Source: Marinomonas hwangdonensis (GTDB taxonomy: Bacteria > Pseudomonadota > Gammaproteobacteria > Pseudomonadales > Marinomonadaceae). From it: a stretch of 64,000 nt of DNA. The translations under genes and the position numbers were made by a program. A model generated the notes under the pieces. It made no database searches, was not told the origin of the DNA, and was given only the letters and a program-made list of their open reading frames with translations. Each line of letters opens with the position of its first letter. Positions within the stretch are counted from its first letter, which is position 1. Shown here in pieces: positions 27,166 to 36,267 of the stretch. The DNA is taken from contig NZ_RIZG01000002.1 of the NCBI RefSeq assembly GCF_003721245.1, positions 62,001 to 126,000 on the forward strand. Direction: 5' to 3'.

Positions 27166-27642
27166 AGCATCTTTATTTGTCGTAATAACGGCGTCACCAA
27201 TCGAATTAAGCGTCACTTGTGCATGTCGGTAGACTTCCAGTAATTCACGCTTTCTATTGAGTAACATTAAATGCGTATTAACACGCGCAGCGACAATATC
27301 AGGTTGTAACGGTTTGGCGATGAAGTCGACAGCACCTTCTCTAAGGCAAAGCAGCTGATCTTCAACAGAGTTGTATGAGGTAATAAAAATGACGGGGATG
27401 TGACGAGTAAATTGATTATTTTTTAACTGAGCTAACACCTGGTGGCCGTTAAGATCGGGCATATCTATGTCTAACAAGATGACATCTGGGCGAATCTTAA
27501 TAGCCTGCTCTAAGGCCGCTAATCCATTCTGCTCAAAAAAAACCTGCCCAATAACTTTAAGCACTGTATGTAAAATAGTAATTTGAGTTGAATCGTCGTC
27601 AACCAAAAGGATACGAGGTGATGTGTTACTTCGTGAAAACAT
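27163..27642 (-). CDS. Receiver (REC) plus truncated PAS, 5' part of an interrupted gene
   Basis: 159 residues: a complete receiver domain (RILLVDDDSTQITILH; phospho-Asp in LLDIDMPDLNGHQ; FIAKPLQPDIVAARVNTHL), a signalling helix, then SIGDAVITTNKDA, the start of a PAS domain, where an in-frame TAA ends it. I start at ATG 27642, which has GGGAGAG 8 bp before it, rather than TTG 27657. Intact relatives would be REC-PAS-GGDEF-EAL proteins of about 690 residues. The truncated product could still act as a free receiver for the neighbouring hybrid kinase. It is the first gene of the leftward operon. Confidence 0.82.
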   Translation of the reverse strand: MFSRSNTSPRILLVDDDSTQITILHTVLKVIGQVFFEQNGLAALEQAIKIRPDVILLDIDMPDLNGHQVLAQLKNNQFTRHIPVIFITSYNSVEDQLLCLREGAVDFIAKPLQPDIVAARVNTHLMLLNRKRELLEVYRHAQVTLNSIGDAVITTNKDA

Positions 27643-28162
27643 ATACTCTCCCGTCAACTCTTGATCACAATCGTAATTATTAGCATCCCCACGAAAATAT
27701 TACTATCCCGACTTTAGTTTTAGCTGAATATAAGTCAGGCAACCTCTAGCAGTAAAGATTTATAGCAACGATAAGCTTGGGAGCTGTGCTCGAGTTGACT
27801 TTAGTGATTATGCATTTGGTAATATGTAAGGATACATTCTTACGGTGACTTGCCTTCTTCATAACTGCCCATACTTCAGCGTACTATAACTATAAACCGT
27901 AGTTTAAATAAGAATAATGAATGAGGAATGGTCTAGCTTGAAACAAAACTCAAACTCTAAGGTGCTTCAGCACATCATTGTTGGCGCATTTTTTAAGGCT
28001 TTAGCAACTGGAGATATTTTGTTCGAGTTGTGCTTACGAAAGTTAGGGTTGTACGTTCACTTATCTTGTAAGTGGTAACTAAATAACAACTTAAAGGTAG
28101 ACTATGGCATCATACAGTGCAAATTTGACAGCTTATGCTTCAATTAATATAGCGGGAATTTA
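27643..28162. other. 520-bp intergenic region without a recognised gene
   Basis: This stretch lies between the first gene of the leftward signalling operon and ffs. It should contain the promoter of the operon. The only readings are a 53-codon one from ATG 27917 and a 19-codon one from ATG 28104 with AAAGGTAG before it; neither resembles a known protein. No clear hairpin was found. Confidence 0.6.
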
Positions 28163-28275
28163 GGTGGCATCTCTACCAGCCGCACCTCGGCACACAAGTC
28201 CACCGCTGTGGCTGCTTCCTTCCGGACCTGACCAGATTAACGGTTTATTGTTGCGAGGGGACCAGCAGAGACACC
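28163..28275 (-). ncRNA. ffs: Signal recognition particle 4.5S RNA
   Basis: A 113-nt RNA that binds Ffh and targets inner-membrane proteins co-translationally. The conserved core GGTCAGGTCCGGAAGGAAGC and its partner (GTGTGCCGAGG) give the GGAA-tetraloop hairpin and symmetric internal loop that Ffh recognises. The ends GGTGTCTCT and AGAGATGCC pair, with two G-U pairs, to close the long hairpin. A consensus promoter lies upstream with a leader of about 24 nt, similar to the E. coli precursor. Confidence 0.96.
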
Positions 28276-28305
28276 ATAGAGGAGGCTCGTTGACCTTGGT
28301 GCGCA

Positions 28306-28333
28306 ATTATACGCAGCCCTATTGAAATATCAA
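28306..28333 (-). promoter_or_regulatory. Promoter of ffs
   Basis: On the minus strand TTGATA (28333-28328) and TATAAT (28311-28306) are spaced by 16 bp, about 30 bp before the mature RNA start. The sequence after the -10 box is GC-rich (TGCGC), as in stringently controlled promoters. Confidence 0.75.
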
Positions 28334-28491
28334 CCGGCTTTCTTATGTATTTTCAAATGGTTAAACTCAGTCGCAATTTTTTGCTCTTCAGATTGTTACT
28401 GCGCTTTCTTTATTAAGACACGTTATCAATCTATAACGATGCACTTGTTTACGGTAAGATACGCGTCATTAAGAATCATAGGAGTAGCGAG

Positions 28492-29373
28492 TTGAAGCTA
28501 TTTGTAAAGAACCTGACCCACGTGGATTTTTCCTATTTTGATGCCAAGCGTGGTTTGTTGGGCGAAAGCTGGCAGACAGACATTGTGCTGACTGGCAAAC
28601 TAAACGATGAAAGCATGATTTGTGATTTCAGTATCGTGAAAAAACAAATCAAGAAATGGCTGGATGACAATATTGATCACATGTTGGCGATTCCTGCCGA
28701 ACATGAGGGTTCTATGCTCACGCCGTTGGCCAATGATCGTTTTGCTTTTCTCTTTGATCACAGTAAAGAAACCGCTGACGACAAACGGGTGTTTCAGTGC
28801 GATGCGCCAACTCAAGCCATTTGCGTCTTACCCATGACAGAAGTCACACCAGTCGCCGTTGCAAAGTGGGTTGAGTCGCAAATCCTCAATCTGCTGCCCG
28901 CGGAGCTAGAGGCGGTTAGCGTGCGTTTTACCCCAGAGCACATCACTGGCGCGCAATACCAATATAGTCATGGCTTGAAAAAACACGCTGGCAATTGTCA
29001 GCGTATTGCTCACGGTCATCGCTCTACTGTTGAGATTTACGCCGATGGCGCACGTAACGCCACCATGGAACATGATTGGGCCAAGCGTTGGGAAGATATC
29101 TACCTAGGCACCCAAGAAGACTTAGACAAAGAAATCACAGAAAACGACGTGAATTATCACTGTTTCCGTTACACCAGCCAGCAGGGATTGTTTGAGCTAA
29201 AAATCGACAGCAATCAAGTTTACATGCTCGATTGTGACACCACGGTGGAGTCGCTTTCAGCCCATATTGCTGATGTATTAGCGGAAGAAAACCCAGGCAC
29301 GCATATTGAGGCTCATGGCTTCGAAGGCATTGGCAAAGGCGCCATTTCAGAAAAAATACAGGCCAAAAAATGA
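28492..29373 (+). CDS. Tandem 6-pyruvoyl-tetrahydropterin synthase/QueD-fold protein
   Basis: A 293-residue protein made of two T-fold units. The second half carries the PTPS zinc and catalytic pattern: YSHGLKKHAGNCQRIAHGHR (His, Cys, HGH). The first half begins FVKNLTHVDFSYFDAKRGLLGESW and lacks the second HxH ligands, so it looks structural. Single-unit QueD makes 6-carboxytetrahydropterin for queuosine; the doubled form is known in marine gammaproteobacteria, but I do not know its activity. The start is TTG 28492 with AGGAG 7 bp before it. It overlaps hisI by ATGA. Confidence 0.82.
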   Translation: MKLFVKNLTHVDFSYFDAKRGLLGESWQTDIVLTGKLNDESMICDFSIVKKQIKKWLDDNIDHMLAIPAEHEGSMLTPLANDRFAFLFDHSKETADDKRVFQCDAPTQAICVLPMTEVTPVAVAKWVESQILNLLPAELEAVSVRFTPEHITGAQYQYSHGLKKHAGNCQRIAHGHRSTVEIYADGARNATMEHDWAKRWEDIYLGTQEDLDKEITENDVNYHCFRYTSQQGLFELKIDSNQVYMLDCDTTVESLSAHIADVLAEENPGTHIEAHGFEGIGKGAISEKIQAKK

Positions 29374-29777
29374 GCTTAAAAGAGCACGAAAACCTCGCCA
29401 AAGGCGAAACACTTTCTTTAGACACGGTATTAGCCAATCTAAAGACTGACGAGCATGGCCTAATCGCGGCTATCGCTCAGCAGCATGACACGGGCGAAGT
29501 GCTCATGTTGGCCTACATGAATGAGAAGTCCATTCGAGAAACCTTGGAGACAGGCCAAGTGTGTTATTGGTCTCGTTCTCGCCAAACTTACTGGCGTAAG
29601 GGCGAAAGCTCTGGTCACCGTCAGACACTCGTTTCTATGTCGTTTGACTGCGATGGTGATGCTATTTTATTAAAGGTTGATCAAAAAGGTCCCGCCTGTC
29701 ATACCAATCGACGAGATTGCTTCTTTTTTAAGGTTGACGGTAGTAACGTGATTATTAATTCAGCACCTCAATGCTGA
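29370..29777 (+). CDS. hisI: Phosphoribosyl-AMP cyclohydrolase HisI
   Basis: Opens the adenine ring of phosphoribosyl-AMP, the third step of histidine synthesis. The 135 residues include AYMNEKSIRETLETGQVCYWSRSR and GESSGHRQTL, then SFDCDGDAILLKVDQ and ACHTNRRDCFFF with the zinc-binding cysteines and metal-binding Asp residues. It lacks the HisE pyrophosphohydrolase domain, so a separate hisE is expected elsewhere, as usual in this group. It starts inside the stop codon of the QueD-like gene, away from the main his operon. Confidence 0.94.
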   Translation: MSLKEHENLAKGETLSLDTVLANLKTDEHGLIAAIAQQHDTGEVLMLAYMNEKSIRETLETGQVCYWSRSRQTYWRKGESSGHRQTLVSMSFDCDGDAILLKVDQKGPACHTNRRDCFFFKVDGSNVIINSAPQC

Positions 29778-30075
29778 CATCTTGATAAGCATTAAAAAAA
29801 TACGCACCATATTAGAGCGCAAAATAAAACACATCGATCATTTCCTTTATTTTTGCGCTATTTTTGTGCATCATGCTTTCTTGTTCAAAACTAGTGACAA
29901 GATCACAAGTGTATCAAGGAGTTGTCCTTGAAAAGATAAAAGCGTTCTCATGACAAAACAGTCATTAGCTGGGTTTTTTATTGGCGACTTAGACGTAATA
30001 AAAGAACTTCCAACCTGTTGGCATAAATGCTGCTTTGATGAGGTATCGAAAACCGATTAATTTATTGGATTAAGT

Positions 30076-31743
30076 ATGTTGAACTTGTCAGTACGCACAA
30101 AAATACTCTCTCTTATTGCGCTTTTTTCATTGGTTATTGTCGGCATTAGTGTTAGTTCTGCTTTATCAAGCAAATCTGTCTCTTCTGAACTACAAAGTCT
30201 CTCTAATCAAAGCTTGGATTTAATCAAAAATCTAGAAAGAAGCAGACAACTATTACTGCAACAATCAGTGGAATTCGAACGTGGTTTTTTCCAAGTTTCC
30301 ATCGCAAAATCGATTGGGGGCTACGGTACAGAATTAATTGCCGAGTCAGAAGAAAAATTCAAAACCTACACTGATGAACTGTTAATAAGCATTGAAAACG
30401 TTAAGGCAACCTTAGCCGTCATGCCAGAGAATGACGGCCTAAATACCCTATTAGAAAAAATCAACACTTTAGAAGAGCAGCAAGCGGCTTTTCTTGAAGC
30501 CAGCACAGAAACCTACAGCTGGTGGGTAAAACTCAACACCATGAGAGCCAGTAAACCACGCCGCGCCGCAGACGAAAGCCTAATTGCGGTCAACACCCAA
30601 ATGGAAGAAATCATAGCCGCCATCGATGAATACAGCACCATCGTCACTCAAAACCAAAACAAAAAGCTCGACCAAACCATCTACACCAGCGCAATTTTGG
30701 CGGCGGTGCTGATTATCGGCGGTATTTTAGTCAGTATCATCATTGTAAATGGTATTTGTCGCCCTCTTGTCAAAGCGGTTAAAAGAGCGGAGGGAATCGC
30801 AGCGGGTGACCTGGCACAACCTAAAATCAGCAGTACTCGTAAAGATGAAATTGGCTTATTAGAAACCGCCATGGATAAGCTAGTTGCCCAGCTAAGCAGC
30901 ATTTTACACGACGTAGCCGACTCCAGCACCATGTTAACCAAAGCGGCCAATAGCCTAAACCGCATTACCGACGAATCGTCTGACATGGTGGATCGTCAAC
31001 AATCTGAAACCAATTTAATTTCGCAAGCAGTACAGGAAATTCAGAGCACGGCTGTGCATGTTTCAGAATCCACTGTCGATGCTAGCCAAGCCGCCCATGA
31101 TGCAGAAAATGCGGCCAATGAAGGTACCGCAATCGTCGTCGAGACCATTAACAGTATTCAACAACTGGCGACAGATATTGCCTCCTCGGCGGACACCATT
31201 AATGAACTGCAAGCCAATACGAAAGAAATCAGCAGCATTCTTAATGTGATCCTAGGCATTGCAGAACAAACCAATTTGCTGGCGTTAAACGCCGCCATTG
31301 AAGCCGCACGAGCGGGTGAACAAGGGCGAGGCTTTGCCGTTGTAGCCGACGAAGTACGTCATTTAGCACAAAATACTCAGGACGCCACTCAGCAAATTGA
31401 GAAGATGATTGTGCTACTGCAAAATGGCACAGCGTCTGCGGTTAAAGCAATGGCTTCAAGCCACCAGCGCTCTACAGATGCAGTAAACCAAGTTAAGCAC
31501 GAAGAAGAATCGCTACGAAACATCAACCAATCTGTGTCTAAAATACGCGACATGAACGACCGTATTTCTGCAACAGCGGAAGAGCAAGCCTCTGTAACAG
31601 CAGAGGTCAGTCGCAATGTCGCCAACATTACAGAAATCAGTGCACAGACCACTAAGTCAATACACGCCATCAGTGATTCGGCAGAGCAATTGGCCGATTT
31701 GGCGACACAGCTGTCTGCTAAAATCAGCTACTTTAAGGTGTAG
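30076..31743 (+). CDS. Methyl-accepting chemotaxis protein
   Basis: A 555-residue chemoreceptor. TM1 at about 10-30; a periplasmic helical ligand-binding domain of about 170 residues; TM2 about 205-230 ([20 protein letters not shown]); HAMP about 230-280 ([20 protein letters not shown]); and a long coiled-coil signalling domain with the conserved hairpin tip [20 protein letters not shown] near 395. No C-terminal CheR-binding pentapeptide is evident (ends SAKISYFKV). The ligand is unknown. It is monocistronic: a strong terminator follows. Confidence 0.93.
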   Translation: MLNLSVRTKILSLIALFSLVIVGISVSSALSSKSVSSELQSLSNQSLDLIKNLERSRQLLLQQSVEFERGFFQVSIAKSIGGYGTELIAESEEKFKTYTDELLISIENVKATLAVMPENDGLNTLLEKINTLEEQQAAFLEASTETYSWWVKLNTMRASKPRRAADESLIAVNTQMEEIIAAIDEYSTIVTQNQNKKLDQTIYTSAILAAVLIIGGILVSIIIVNGICRPLVKAVKRAEGIAAGDLAQPKISSTRKDEIGLLETAMDKLVAQLSSILHDVADSSTMLTKAANSLNRITDESSDMVDRQQSETNLISQAVQEIQSTAVHVSESTVDASQAAHDAENAANEGTAIVVETINSIQQLATDIASSADTINELQANTKEISSILNVILGIAEQTNLLALNAAIEAARAGEQGRGFAVVADEVRHLAQNTQDATQQIEKMIVLLQNGTASAVKAMASSHQRSTDAVNQVKHEEESLRNINQSVSKIRDMNDRISATAEEQASVTAEVSRNVANITEISAQTTKSIHAISDSAEQLADLATQLSAKISYFKV

Positions 31744-31789
31744 AATGCTCAAATAAACAAGCGTAAAGTATCCGCTTGAATAAAGATTA

Positions 31790-31817
31790 AGAGGGAAGTA
31801 TGTTACTTCCCTCTTTT
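31790..31817 (+). terminator. Intrinsic terminator after the chemoreceptor gene
   Basis: AGAGGGAAGTA pairs with TACTTCCCTCT around a two- to three-base loop, followed by TTTT. Confidence 0.88.
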
Positions 31818-31846
31818 CGTTTCTCTCTCACTCTTAGGAGACAATC

Positions 31847-32617
31847 ATGTGTCGTTGGATGGCGTATCAAGGCGAGCCAGTCTACCTTGAATCGTTGCTT
31901 TTTAAACAAGAGCACTCATTAATTCATCAAAGTTTAAGCGCTCGAAAATCGGAAGTGACGGTCAACGCGGATGGATTTGGATTAGGTTGGTACGATGAAC
32001 GTGAAGAGCCAGGCCTCTATCATGAAATCTTACCCGCATGGAGTGACAGCAATTTAAAAAGCTTGGCGAAGCACATCAAAAGCGGCTTATTCTTTGCTCA
32101 CGTGCGCGCCTCAACCGGCACTGAAACCAGTCGGTCAAACTGCCACCCTTTTAGCTATAAAAATTGGCTTTTTATGCACAATGGACAAATAGGTGGTTAT
32201 GAATCTTTACGCTGGCAACTCGATCGACTCATTCCCGAATACTTGTATAACGCACGTCATGGCGCAACCGATTCTGAACTGATTTTTTTGCTGATGATCG
32301 CCAATGGTTTGCAGACTCATCCAGAGCACGCGATCACCACCACACTCAAACAAATCCTAGAAATCATGGACCAAAGACACATTAAAGAGCCCTTGCGTTT
32401 TACGTCCGTCTTTTCGGATGGAGAACAAGTCATTGCCGTGCGCTTTTCGAGTGACGAGCAAGCCCCTAGCCTCTACTACAAGGCATTCGAGCACCACATT
32501 GTCATTGGCTCAGAACCCCTTGATCATTGCAGTGACAGCTGGACACAAGTGCCCGCGGGTCACATGGCAAGTATAAAACAACGGCAGTTCCAAATACGTC
32601 CCATCACTTTAGATTAA
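31847..32617 (+). CDS. Class II glutamine amidotransferase (YafJ-like)
   Basis: A 256-residue Ntn-hydrolase-fold protein. After Met removal Cys2 (MCRWMAYQG) is the nucleophile. Other family marks are DGFGLGWYDEREEPG, FAHVRASTGTETSRSNCHPF (Arg and substrate loop) and WLFMHNGQIGGYES. It stands alone with no synthase domain, like E. coli YafJ, whose substrate is not established; related EgtC acts on a glutamyl precursor of ergothioneine, but no egt genes are here. It converges on the UvrD-like helicase gene with a 4-bp overlap. Confidence 0.9.
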   Translation: MCRWMAYQGEPVYLESLLFKQEHSLIHQSLSARKSEVTVNADGFGLGWYDEREEPGLYHEILPAWSDSNLKSLAKHIKSGLFFAHVRASTGTETSRSNCHPFSYKNWLFMHNGQIGGYESLRWQLDRLIPEYLYNARHGATDSELIFLLMIANGLQTHPEHAITTTLKQILEIMDQRHIKEPLRFTSVFSDGEQVIAVRFSSDEQAPSLYYKAFEHHIVIGSEPLDHCSDSWTQVPAGHMASIKQRQFQIRPITLD

Positions 32618-34920
32618 GTGCGGGAAGATAATTTGATCAATTGAGTGTGTTTAGGGTTAAACCGCTTTAAACCCACTTCCCCAAAATCCACAAAAATCAT
32701 TTGTTTATCGTCTCTTTCTTGTCGCACCACGACGCCTTGTCCAAATTGGTCGTGACGAACCTTGTCGCCAGGTTGTAAAAGACTTTTTCCTTCAACACGA
32801 TGACGAAAGGTCAAGGCGGGTGAAGAGTCGACGGCATTAAGATAACGCTGAAATACGGCGCCCTTGGCGGTATCAATCGGCGCGTCTGCTTTTTGTGTGT
32901 ACCAAGCATCACAAATGTGACTGACCGCATACGGTTGAGCCTCAAACACAAATCGCGACAACGACAAACTTTTCAGAGCGACGCGAGGAATATCCCCTTG
33001 TTTCATGCGTTTATGCTCGTCTGCCGTGGGCGTCTCTAACAATACGAGTTTGTGCTTGGCCCGTGTAATGGCCACATAAAACAAGCGACGCTCAGAAGCC
33101 AAATTACTGGCGGCTTGCTTATCAATCGCACTCAAATCTTCCTCATAATAAGGAAAACGCCCTTCTTGCAGCCCTGACAGTAAAACGTGGTCAAACTCTA
33201 AACCTTTGGACTTGTGAATCGTCATCAAATGCACGCCATGGCTGTCATCGGTGTGTTTTTCATTCAAACTCGCAAGCTGCTCTAAAATGGATTTAGCGTC
33301 ACCGCCGACACCCCGCACATAAGCCATGAAGGCATCACAGGTGGCGATTTTCTCTTGGGTCTGAATGTCTTTGCTGCTGGTGCTTTCAAAGTAGCGATAA
33401 ATACCTAGCTTCTCCAAGGTATGCGCCAACCCCTGAGCAGGATCGGTACGATAAATGCTCAAACTGCGTAACCAATCCGCACGCTCATAGAGCTTTTTGG
33501 CGCGCCAACCATCGCTGGCATCCGCAACAGACTCAATAATTTGTGGCAACAAATGCGGTGCTTGCTTGGCTTGCTGAATCAAGGTTTTACGCTGCGCCAT
33601 GGACCCGCCAAGGCTAGGAATGGTCAGCAGGTATTCAATATCATCCGCATGAAAAAACGCGCTGGGGTTTTCTAATCCACCGGCAATCACCGAAAGATAA
33701 GCCATCAGCATACGAATTTGGCGATTTTCCAATAAGGGCGAATCGCCGTGCAGTTGATATGGAACGCCCTTATGCATTAAAGCCAGTTGCACTGGCACCA
33801 TGTCGCTGTACAAGCGCACTAAAACCGCCGTGTCATTAAGAGCTCGACCTTCTTCGACCCAGGCTTTCAGTTCGCCCAGCAAGGCCTTACCTGTCTTGGG
33901 CGCACGAGCAAAGGAAACCCGTGTGCGTGCCCCCGCCCCAATCACTAAGGCATCAGGGTCATTTTCACTGATCACGCTCGATGCCATTAACCCCACTGCA
34001 TGACCAAAACGGAAACTGGTACTTAATGGATAGGTCACCACATGACCAAAATCCTGATCAAACTGGCTCGCCATGATCTCTGGGCTAGCACCGCGCCATT
34101 CATAAATACACTGCTGGACATCCCCCACTATCATCCATTGGCAAGGCGCTGGATAAAGGTGTTTTAGCAACTCATATTGACAAGGGTTAATGTCTTGAAA
34201 CTCATCGATAAGCAAATAACGAAAATCTGGCACTAAAGCACGCATTCGCACGCGATCGGGCTCGTCTAACGAACCCATTAAGTCGTAGGGATCACTGAGT
34301 AAATCGGCAAAAAAACGGATATTATTACGCTTGCGTAGGGTTTCTAATTCGTTATACAGCGCGGGGAAAAACTTACGCTCGTTTGACCAACCCAAGGCTT
34401 CAAAGACGATCTGTGCGGGTTGATGCGACGCCTTAACCTGATCAACAAACAACAACGCATCTTCAAGCCAATCTTTCTCATCCAAAATGGCTATTTTCTC
34501 GCCACGTCGCGCTAAACGCTGCAACGCCTCGCGCAACATTTTTACTAAGCTGAAATCATCGGTCACCAACTTGGCAGGCGCTAACCAACCCTGCTGCTCC
34601 AACCGACGACAAAACTTCATCCCGAACGCGTGAAACGTCATCACACTCGGAGAGCGAAAATGCCCAGCCTGCATAAGTCGTTTACTCAAACGCTCAGAAA
34701 ATTCCTCTTGCGCGCTCTTGTTGAACATAAACACGCCGATGTGTGACGGATCAACATCTTGAGACAATAAATGCTCGATGCGCGAAATCAAGGTAGTGGT
34801 TTTGCCTGCCCCAGCGACGGCGATCACTTTCGCAGGCGTGGTCAGATCGTGATGGACAACAAGCGTTTGCTCATCGGTTAACGAGGTGTTTACCTCTGTA
34901 TTTGGCGCTACTTGTGTCAA
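32614..34920 (-). CDS. UvrD/Rep-family ATP-dependent DNA helicase
   Basis: A 768-residue superfamily 1A helicase. Motif I (Walker A) is VAGAGKTTTLISRIEHLL near residue 35; motif II is LIDEFQDINPCQYELL near 238; motif III is VGDVQQCIYEWRGASPE; motif V/VI region is LMTIHKSKGLEFDHVLLSG and LFYVAITRAKHKLVLLE. The C-terminal tail resembles the UvrD Tudor-like part (PGDKVRHDQFGQGVVV), which helps RNA polymerase or partner binding. True UvrD also exists in most relatives, so this may be a paralogue; it acts in repair or replication restart. Confidence 0.88.
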   Translation of the reverse strand: MTQVAPNTEVNTSLTDEQTLVVHHDLTTPAKVIAVAGAGKTTTLISRIEHLLSQDVDPSHIGVFMFNKSAQEEFSERLSKRLMQAGHFRSPSVMTFHAFGMKFCRRLEQQGWLAPAKLVTDDFSLVKMLREALQRLARRGEKIAILDEKDWLEDALLFVDQVKASHQPAQIVFEALGWSNERKFFPALYNELETLRKRNNIRFFADLLSDPYDLMGSLDEPDRVRMRALVPDFRYLLIDEFQDINPCQYELLKHLYPAPCQWMIVGDVQQCIYEWRGASPEIMASQFDQDFGHVVTYPLSTSFRFGHAVGLMASSVISENDPDALVIGAGARTRVSFARAPKTGKALLGELKAWVEEGRALNDTAVLVRLYSDMVPVQLALMHKGVPYQLHGDSPLLENRQIRMLMAYLSVIAGGLENPSAFFHADDIEYLLTIPSLGGSMAQRKTLIQQAKQAPHLLPQIIESVADASDGWRAKKLYERADWLRSLSIYRTDPAQGLAHTLEKLGIYRYFESTSSKDIQTQEKIATCDAFMAYVRGVGGDAKSILEQLASLNEKHTDDSHGVHLMTIHKSKGLEFDHVLLSGLQEGRFPYYEEDLSAIDKQAASNLASERRLFYVAITRAKHKLVLLETPTADEHKRMKQGDIPRVALKSLSLSRFVFEAQPYAVSHICDAWYTQKADAPIDTAKGAVFQRYLNAVDSSPALTFRHRVEGKSLLQPGDKVRHDQFGQGVVVRQERDDKQMIFVDFGEVGLKRFNPKHTQLIKLSSRT

Positions 34921-34968
34921 AATAATCGTATCCAGTTTTTCATCATTAACGTACGAGTGTTGAGCGTT

Positions 34969-36111
34969 TTAATCTTCAAATAAATGTCCAATTTCACGAA
35001 AAGCAAGATGCTCCCGACCAGCAATTTTAGCAATGGATTCACCACATACCACTAAGCGACGCTGCACGCGCGCAAAGAAAACGCCGTTAGTGCGTGCAAC
35101 CAAAGGATAGCTTGAGGTCTCCACCTCATCGTCCATCAGATTAACTACTTCACCGATCACCTCGCCTGCTTCTACTTCCTTGCCAATGGCTTTGTGATAA
35201 CACACAATGCCAGCGCAAGGCGCTTTGACCAAATCCATAGCGTCCAGCGGATAATAGGCCACCTGACTATCGTCAATCTCGGGCATATCCCCCGCCACCA
35301 CGCCGCGCAAAATAAGGTAATCAAACAAGGCTTGCGCGTCTTGTTGAGCAAAATCATTGGAAATGTCATTTTCGCCGCGCAATTCTACCGTTAACGAGCG
35401 GCTTCCCCAAGGAATCAAATGAGCGTAGTGGGATTTTAGCTCACGCCAGACACTCACATTGGTTTCATCAAACGAGGCGGCTCCCGTTTCCAGCTCAGAC
35501 AATCCCACTTTTGCTCCTAACAGCGCCAGTAGCGGCTTAAAATGCCCCTCAAATTCTTGCGCCACATAGGCGTGCATATTGGCTTCACCAGAACAATGCA
35601 AATCAATCACTTCATCAGCGCCCATCGACAAAGCCAACAAATTTTTCTTCATGCCTAGCAACTCCGTGTGCTCAGGCAAAAGCATCAGTTCTTCATGGAT
35701 CGCTTTTCGCACCAAGGCGACATTCGTTTCCGGATTGCCCGTGACCTCTTCCTTAATGCGCTTATGCACTTTGGCGCCCAGTTGCGGCCAATTTCGATTA
35801 AAATTGCCACCGCCATCGGAAAAGGAAAAACGCCCAGGAATGTAGCCATGAAAATTTTGCCCCAAACCAATTGGATTCGACACAGGCACAATAATGATCT
35901 CACCTTGGATGAGTCCTGCTTCATCGGCTTTTTTTAACTTTCTCAGCAAAGCATTCAGCACTAAAAAGCCCGGCCACTCATCGGCATGTAATCCGGCTTG
36001 AAAATACATTTTTGGTCGCGCACCAGCCTCACCAAAATGATGCGCTTTTAGGATACGCTGAGTGCCTGGTGTCGCACTTGGCAAAATATGAGAGTAAATT
36101 TGATAAGACAT
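34969..36111 (-). CDS. Succinylglutamate desuccinylase/aspartoacylase-family (M14) protein
   Basis: A 380-residue zinc hydrolase. The first zinc motif is YFQAGLHADEWPGFLVL (H-x-x-E near residue 55) and the second His is in EVIDLHCSGEAN. The C-terminal part (GIVCYHKAIGKEVEAGEVIGEVV) is the beta-barrel lid seen in the AstE/AspA-like deacylase family. Such enzymes remove acyl groups from amino acids or ectoine intermediates; no ectoine or arginine-degradation genes lie here, so the substrate is open. I start it at ATG 36111 (GAGGTGTT precedes it) and not at ATG 36156. It is divergent from the YnjB-like gene. Confidence 0.85.
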   Translation of the reverse strand: MSYQIYSHILPSATPGTQRILKAHHFGEAGARPKMYFQAGLHADEWPGFLVLNALLRKLKKADEAGLIQGEIIIVPVSNPIGLGQNFHGYIPGRFSFSDGGGNFNRNWPQLGAKVHKRIKEEVTGNPETNVALVRKAIHEELMLLPEHTELLGMKKNLLALSMGADEVIDLHCSGEANMHAYVAQEFEGHFKPLLALLGAKVGLSELETGAASFDETNVSVWRELKSHYAHLIPWGSRSLTVELRGENDISNDFAQQDAQALFDYLILRGVVAGDMPEIDDSQVAYYPLDAMDLVKAPCAGIVCYHKAIGKEVEAGEVIGEVVNLMDDEVETSSYPLVARTNGVFFARVQRRLVVCGESIAKIAGREHLAFREIGHLFED

Positions 36112-36267
36112 AACACCTCGCAAAAGCGGAAAAACATTCGCCCAATTTGAGCCCACATCATGGTACGCTAAAACACTTTTTTAATAAAAGACTGTAATAA
36201 ACAAGGATAGGTTTGCGTCTAACAGCTCATACAGACTAAAGCCATTTGACAATGTCAGGAGAAAAAA

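Noticed and set aside
27917-28078. 53-codon frame upstream of ffs
   Set aside because: No ribosome-binding site, no recognisable motif and no conservation evidence.
28104-28163. 19-codon frame with AAAGGTAG before it, ending at ffs
   Set aside because: Too short to support without conservation or expression data, although the ribosome-binding site is acceptable.
29950-30060. 36-residue frame with two Cys pairs upstream of the chemoreceptor
   Set aside because: No convincing ribosome-binding site or homologue known to me; probably chance.
32614-34920. Helicase as part of a defence system
   Set aside because: No nuclease or other defence partner lies beside it; the neighbours are ordinary metabolic genes.
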